Shown here: piece by piece, positions 56,159 through 61,030 of the stretch | Numbering within the stretch: position 1 is the stretch's first letter | Layout of the letters: each line of letters begins with the position of its first letter | Assembly (NCBI GenBank): GCA_030374765.1 | Contig: JARGXX010000082.1 | Coordinates: forward strand, 1 to 61,030 | Source: Agarophyton chilense | Lineage: Eukaryota; Rhodophyta; Florideophyceae; Gracilariales; Gracilariaceae | Direction of reading: 5' to 3' | DNA length: 61,030 nt | The notes under the pieces: model-generated | Seen by the model: only the letters and a program-made list of their open reading frames with translations | What the model was told of the DNA's origin: nothing | The model's database searches: none | Program-made: the position numbers and the translations under genes

Positions 56159-56433
56159 TCTGTGTTTTCATAGGACTGAAGCATTGATTTGTAATGAGTA
56201 ATGTGTGCAATTGCGCCAGAGTCCACGATCCACTGGCTATTGGTGGCCTTGTGCAAAATGGTCGCAATGAGACAAACTAGATAGGAATCATCATCATCTT
56301 CGCCGCCCTGGTCGCAGAGTGCGGAGTGAAAACTTGTGTTAGCAGACGATTCTGGATCCTTTTTGGCCTCATCGCATTGCTTCTTGACGCAGTTTCTCCG
56401 GATATGACCCTTTTTGCCACAACAAACACGCAA
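56089..56433 (-). pseudogene. Copia-B zinc knuckle and protease, copy B
   Basis: Same as 12553-12897: CCGKKGHIRRNC knuckle and DSG protease site. Confidence 0.8.
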
Positions 56434-57068
56434 TCGACTTCCATCGCAGGTTTCTGCCTACTAAGGTGGCGTCATTTACAGATTCGTCTTTCGTGCGATC
56501 CATTATGAGCTGCTGTTCTTGCAGAAAACGACTCTTGGCGAATTCGAGAGTGAGTGGACGGTCACATATGGTAGTATCGATTGCGACAATCAGGTGCTCA
56601 AAGCGTTCAGGCAGCCCAAACAGAATAGCTATGACAATTTCTTCCTCCTCAATGATGACGTCCATGCTTTTCATGTCTGACGCAAAATGTCGAACACTAT
56701 TGATAAACTGTAGCTTTTTCTACTCGTCACGCATCCTGGAGTTTTAGAAAGAACGTCTGGAGTTGATTCTGTTCAGTAAAGAATTGCTCTGAAACACATC
56801 GCAAATCGCCCTCTACATATATATATGCGACACTTTTGCTTTCAATGACGTGATCCAAATGATCGTCATTGAGGCTCAGTCAGATGATAGCTCTAGCGTT
56901 TTCATCGTACTTCCTCCACGTTGAAAGCTCCTCTCCGTCGGTGGGTCTCGTTGAGCTCAGATGTTCGTCAAGGTCTTTGGGCGCAAGTAACAGCTCTATT
57001 TTCTGCTTCCAAACATGGAAGTTGCCCTCACCAAGCTTTTCCATCTCCACGCCACTGAACGAGTCCAT
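56369..57068 (-). pseudogene. Copia-B Gag core, copy B
   Basis: Same as 12833-13532, starting at ATG 57068 and broken at the same stops. Confidence 0.8.
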
Positions 57069-58226
57069 AGCGACATTCGCTTGAATGGGGTGTGGATCTC
57101 ACGGAGTAAACACAAAACACGACAACGGCAAAACTAAATAGAACAACAATAAAAAAATTCAAAGATTGACCTGAAAAGAGTCAGTCGGCGCAATGGCACG
57201 GCTTCCTATAACCGCTGCCCAAGGGAGTTGGACCCCTGGCTTCCAAAGCTTTTTTGGGTAGATGAAGGTTTCTGCAGTCTACCTTCTCTCACGCTAAAGG
57301 AAGAAGGCGCGTTGCTCCCTACGAGGCGTCCATTAAATGGCTTGTGACCAAGGATATGCCTCCACCATTTTAACCCTCCCTGACCTCTTGCAAGAACTTG
57401 TGCAACCTTGAAAGCGAAGCTACTTCAACACCCAAAGTACGTTCCTGACGCGCAACCAATGCAGATTGCACGTGGCTTGATCCTGAAAAGGAGTTCAGCC
57501 TGCAGAACGTAGCCTCCCCGTTTAGCACGGATCAAAAGCTCTTTATAGTACCTGTTCCGACAGTCCAATCGCCCACTAAAAATGCCAGGCTCATAAACAA
57601 ATTCAACAACCCTACCGGATGCAGTACGCAACGGCACCCCGTCCACAGATGCACCCGGGGTTCTCACCAGCTCTTACCGATCGTCACTGTTATCCACTCT
57701 AAAAAGAGCCATCGGGGAGCCCGCTTGAGGGAACACCTGCTTTTGTTCAAGCCACCAGGCTAACCTCCCCGTCGCACTGGATAAAGATGATGACCAAACA
57801 CAAACGATTTCTGAGCCCAAAACAGAAGGCTCAGACTTCAGCGAAACAAGAGTCGCACCCCGAAGAACTAACACGAAAACCACACGGGGTTCCAAAGACG
57901 AAACAAAAAAGGGGCGACTCTAACAAGAACAGAACGCGAAGCAGAATGAAATCGACAACGACGGCCAAAACAAAGTCCCAAAGCAAAAAATAAACCATAA
58001 AACACGTCGAACCACGACCGCCAAGACGCTTTTCGGAAAGAACGCCAACCAAAAACATAACACAGATATCAACACCGATTAAGTACAGCAATCAAGACAC
58101 CCAACTCGGCGACGGCGAAATGAAGCGAAATCGAAACGAAACAACGAAAACGATACGACAGAGCGGGTATACAACGGTGCGGGAGAGTGGGGACAAACGG
58201 AATTTGACGGCAGATGTCAGCGGGGC

Positions 58227-58239
58227 TAGGCCCATAACC
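58227..58239 (-). promoter_or_regulatory. Copia-B primer-binding site, copy B
   Basis: Same GGTTATGGGCCTA as 14691-14703. Confidence 0.7.
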
Positions 58240-58639
58240 TGATGTAGGTAGATGAAAAGGTTGAGGGTTGTAAGGGAAGGGCGCCAGCTCTGGCTAGAAT
58301 TTACTTGGAGGTTGTAGATCTTCGACTTATATACTACTTCACTCTGATAGCCATCCAACCTTAAGCTCCTGTAAACCCTAGATTACAAGCCGAGGATATT
58401 CAATACCACGAATCATATTCCACAATGACATTAAAGCCTAACCCAAACTCACTTCCACATACTACAGCAAGGTACAACAGTGCACAATACACCATTACAA
58501 TGACTTGAGCACAAACTCAACGTGCTAGCACATATTAAATGTAATCCGCCTCCATGCACGATCTTGTTCCAACAAAGCACTGCATGCCTTCTGTAATACA
58601 CAAGAAAATATATATCCATTCTTCCAGAACATTCCATAG

Positions 58640-58847
58640 TATGGGAAGCAATCGTATGCAGAGCGAGAGGGCTGTCAGTCTAATGTGTAGCATGCACTTG
58701 TAACGCGCGGTGGAACCGACGAAGATGGAACAGGCACAATTTGTCTTCCCTTGCTCCTCTCTCCTCAGTGTCTCGAGGTAGAAGAAGGGTGAAGTTCAGT
58801 ATGTAGCACCGGCGGCATTGGGCCAGATGGCAATCGTGTATTGCACA
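58640..58847 (-). repeat. Copia-A 3' LTR, copy B
   Basis: Identical to 15104-15311. Confidence 0.8.
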
Positions 58848-59165
58848 ACCCCCGCCTTGGCGCCATAAAAAAAGTTTTTATTTTTTGAAGTGCGGCCAAA
58901 TTCTCAAGAACTCCTTTCTGACCCTAAGCGCAATATTTTTTGGCGCATCTTCCTCACGGGCCAGGTATCTCAAATAACCCCCCATGCCTATCTTCAGCGT
59001 TTTGCGATTACCCCCATTTTTCCGTTCGAAAACCGCACACGCGCCGAAAACGCTTTATTTGCAACGTCACTGCTTCGATCTGAAAGTGTGAATTCTTGAC
59101 TCGGAACTGGACGTGTCACCTCTCTTCGAAAAGTGTGGACGACTTTCGCTCAGGTGAATCCATCG

Positions 59166-59462
59166 ATGGCTCGAACTAAGCATACGGGTCGCAAATCTGT
59201 TGGCCGAAAACCCCCACCGCGCCAGCTTGCAGGCAGAGCGGCAAAAATCACAAGCGAGACATATCTTGACCAATACCTTAACAAGAATATTGTCAAGGTT
59301 CTCTGTTCGAAACTGCAGCGTGGCCTGAGGAAAATCTACGCAATCACATTGGAAGGCAGAAACAATCTCGTGCGATTTAGCGAAAACGAAGCGATTATTC
59401 TTCTCGGGCGCAGGATACTCATTTTATCCGGCCGTTTCGTGGCACGCAGTTTGGAGGGTTGA
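59166..59462 (+). CDS. Histone H3 tail-like protein, copy B
   Basis: Identical in sequence to 15630-15926, including the ARTKHTGRKS start and the TGATG overlap with the next frame. Confidence 0.65.
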   Translation: MARTKHTGRKSVGRKPPPRQLAGRAAKITSETYLDQYLNKNIVKVLCSKLQRGLRKIYAITLEGRNNLVRFSENEAIILLGRRILILSGRFVARSLEG

Positions 59463-60514
59463 TGATGTTCCGATTGGACCTTACAGAGGCTTTGGACGAC
59501 GACGACGATCCCGATATCAGAATTGAGTACAACGATTGGATGATCGAGAAGTTATGGTATTTGGGAGGAGGTCGTGGTAAAATTAAGGACCAAATCTATG
59601 CTCTGGAGCATGTCACTAACGTAGTGTGCCGCATCGATATCCATACTTTCCGAATCGAGTACAGTCAGGCAGTTGGAGGCGGTGCGTCGAGAAGTAGGGT
59701 GACGTATAATGAGGAAGGCGCAGAAGAAACCATCTATTTGGGAGTTAAGGACCGTTATGAAGCGACCAAGAGCATTTAGGCTACTTGCAACGCAAAGCCA
59801 GGTCAAAGGCCCACCGTGTTTCAACCCGAAGCGCAGATGCCGTCGTCGGGCGTCCGATGTTTCCATCTCCTTCATACGTCCGTGCAGTTTCGCGACGAGA
59901 CGTTTCTGTGCCTTAAAGCTTCTCTAAGTATTGCATTAGCTCTCCCCATTAGGTCCGAGAAGGCTGCTCAGTGTTGGGCGTATCTCGTCGATCGTGTTAC
60001 GAAAAACGCAGAAGATAATGAGATGTACTTGAACGCCGTTGCAGGTCTTGGGTTTAGTGATATTCTTGAGCTTGACTATTGGAACCGGAAGGGGCGAGGG
60101 GAGGTCCGAGGGAAGTTTCGTGATCTCAAGGATATGCAGAGATTTGTTCGGGAAAAGACGCGTGTCATTATCCTCCATTACCTTCGTGATGGGAATGAAC
60201 ACCGAGAAGAAAAATTAGATTTGTGGAACTTCCGCGATAGTGGAAACGTCTTCCTTGTCAGTCTTCAGGCCATTGACGGGGACCTGCCTGCGATTTGCAT
60301 AGATGGGGAGCGCAACATGATTATTGATCCAGTGGACAAGTGTCACATGGATCTCATGCAGGTTGCTCTCGAGTCCTGTGTTGGATCAGACCGTTCTTCC
60401 AGTCATATTGTAGACTGTCGCGTATTGCGTTTGCTCCCAGGGAGGAAGAATGGGAAACGGGCTCGCCGCGGGAAGATACATCGTCACCAAGAAGGTTCTT
60501 CAAACAGAGTTTGA
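59462..60514 (+). CDS. Antisense accessory ORF with in-frame TAG, copy B
   Basis: Identical to 15926-16978; the TAG is at 59777-59779. Sharing of the TAG by both copies shows that it is not a sequencing slip in one of them. Confidence 0.5.
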
Positions 60515-60619
60515 AATCTTTTCTATAGTAGATCCTAACCCTTAGGGTTCCATGCCTTAAGATGGTGGCCCATAGTAGATATGATAAATTTGCTTAGTAT
60601 GGCTTGAAATATATCTTGG

Positions 60620-61030
60620 TTCGATTGAGTAAATGAATGATGATTGCCCTTTGTCAACACGTTGGCTTAGTGCAGACTTCCTGTTCTCCAACGCATCGAG
60701 GATATGTCTCCAGTTTTAAGGAGTCACGGAGGCGCGACAGCGTGGGGCGCAATCAGTAGTCTCGGCATTCGTGAAGGGTGGTAATTGTTGAGTATAAACC
60801 AAATGCGTCCACGTAAAGGGCGAGCGAACGAAAACCCGATGCAAGAACTTCAATGCATTTCTTAATTAGTATGGATCTGTCTGCGGCTTCTGTTGCCGCA
60901 AGAATTTCGGCACCAATTGAACTAAAAGATATGCGTCTTTTCTTCAAGCTATGCCAGTCGACGATGTGATATGAAACGTTTTTCACCTTTGGAGAAGGGG
61001 ATGCCACTAATATAGCCTGTTTGATCGTAG
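60620..61030 (-). pseudogene. Copia-A RNase H, copy B, partial
   Basis: Same as 17085-17494 except for one A fewer near 60716, which shifts the frame before the terminal LTK block, and one T more near 60979, which shifts the frame before KGE/WHS. Copy A keeps the better frame at both places. Confidence 0.75.

Larger units (their letters stand above)
54646..58639 (-). mobile_element. Copia-B, copy B (to Copia-A insertion point)
   Basis: Counterpart of 11110-15103: integrase 54826-56158, zinc knuckle and protease 56089-56433, Gag core 56369-57068, leader to 58226, primer-binding site 58227-58239 and LTR part 58240-58639. It carries the same frameshifts, stops and internal integrase deletion as the first copy, so all lesions predate the large duplication. 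Confidence 0.85.
43531..61030. repeat. 17.5-kb direct repeat, copy B
   Basis: Second copy of 1-17494, running to the last base of the window. Everything annotated in copy A is present. The main differences are the patch at 45661-46252, one G-for-T near 49306, two substitutions near 53821-53852, and single-base indels near 44727, 60716 and 60979. Confidence 0.97.
58640..61030 (-). mobile_element. Copia-A, 3' part, cut by the window edge
   Basis: Counterpart of 15104-17494: 3' LTR 58640-58847, polypurine tract 58848-58857, antisense cassette 59166-60514 and RNase H 60620-61030. The rest of the element lies beyond the window. Confidence 0.85.

Noticed and set aside
1..61030. A linear virus genome with long terminal repeats
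   Set aside because: The 17.5-kb repeats hold only retrotransposon and repeat sequence. No capsid, polymerase, packaging or other viral core genes are present in the window.
1..61030. CRISPR array, bacterial operon or plasmid replication gene
   Set aside because: No short regularly spaced repeats, no Cas-like proteins and no replication initiator were seen; all recognised genes are eukaryotic or eukaryotic transposon genes.

Overview
The window is eukaryotic nuclear DNA made almost entirely of transposable elements and decayed host genes. Evidence for this is three Ty1/copia-type LTR retrotransposons, a tnp2 (CACTA-type) transposase, a PIF/Harbinger transposase, a tRNA-derived SINE-like insertion and broken copies of host genes for a 3-ketoacyl-CoA synthase, a WD40 protein and Golgi-tether subunit COG6. 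I see no bacterial operons, Shine-Dalgarno sites, CRISPR array, rRNA or intact tRNA. A plant-type ketoacyl synthase fits an alga or another photosynthetic or stramenopile lineage, but the organism cannot be fixed from this window.

The dominant large-scale feature is periodicity. Bases 1-17494 recur at 43531-61030, up to both window edges, with a period of about 43.5 kb. This is what a tandem array of a 43.5-kb unit, or a linearised circular assembly graph, would give. The copies are nearly identical except for one patch (2125-2716 versus 45661-46252) with about 7 percent differences, so two distinct versions exist.

Reading one unit from left to right: the C-terminal half of a tnp2-like transposase (1-1104) and unrecognised frames (to 2445); copy 1 of a large repeat family called R here (about 2600-11110), with terminal direct repeats and an internal region, interrupted by a SINE-like insertion (4103-4548); Copia-B on the minus strand (11110-22187), which has lost RT, RNase H and 3' LTR; inside the 5' LTR of Copia-B, a full-length Copia-A on the minus strand (15104-22063); part of R copy 2 (22188-27713); Copia-C on the minus strand (27714-36244), whose middle is occupied by an unknown gene, host gene fragments and a Harbinger transposase; the rest of R copy 2 (36245-38460); membrane-protein-like and COG6 fragments (38590-40853); and the start of the tnp2-like transposase (41589 onward), which runs into the second copy of the 17.5-kb repeat.

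The most interesting locus is in Copia-A. Between the end of its RNase H and the polypurine tract of its 3' LTR lies a 1.35-kb cassette on the opposite strand. Its first frame starts with a near copy of the histone H3 N-terminal tail, keeping the residues equivalent to K4, K9, S10 and K14. Its stop codon overlaps the start of a second frame (TGATG), which continues through one in-frame TAG into a domain vaguely like a dead cysteine peptidase. I propose this as an undescribed retrotransposon accessory system that could imitate or bind chromatin factors; this is inference. All three copia elements also have, next to their 5' LTRs, sequence complementary to the anticodon arm of initiator tRNA-Met, which implies half-tRNA priming.
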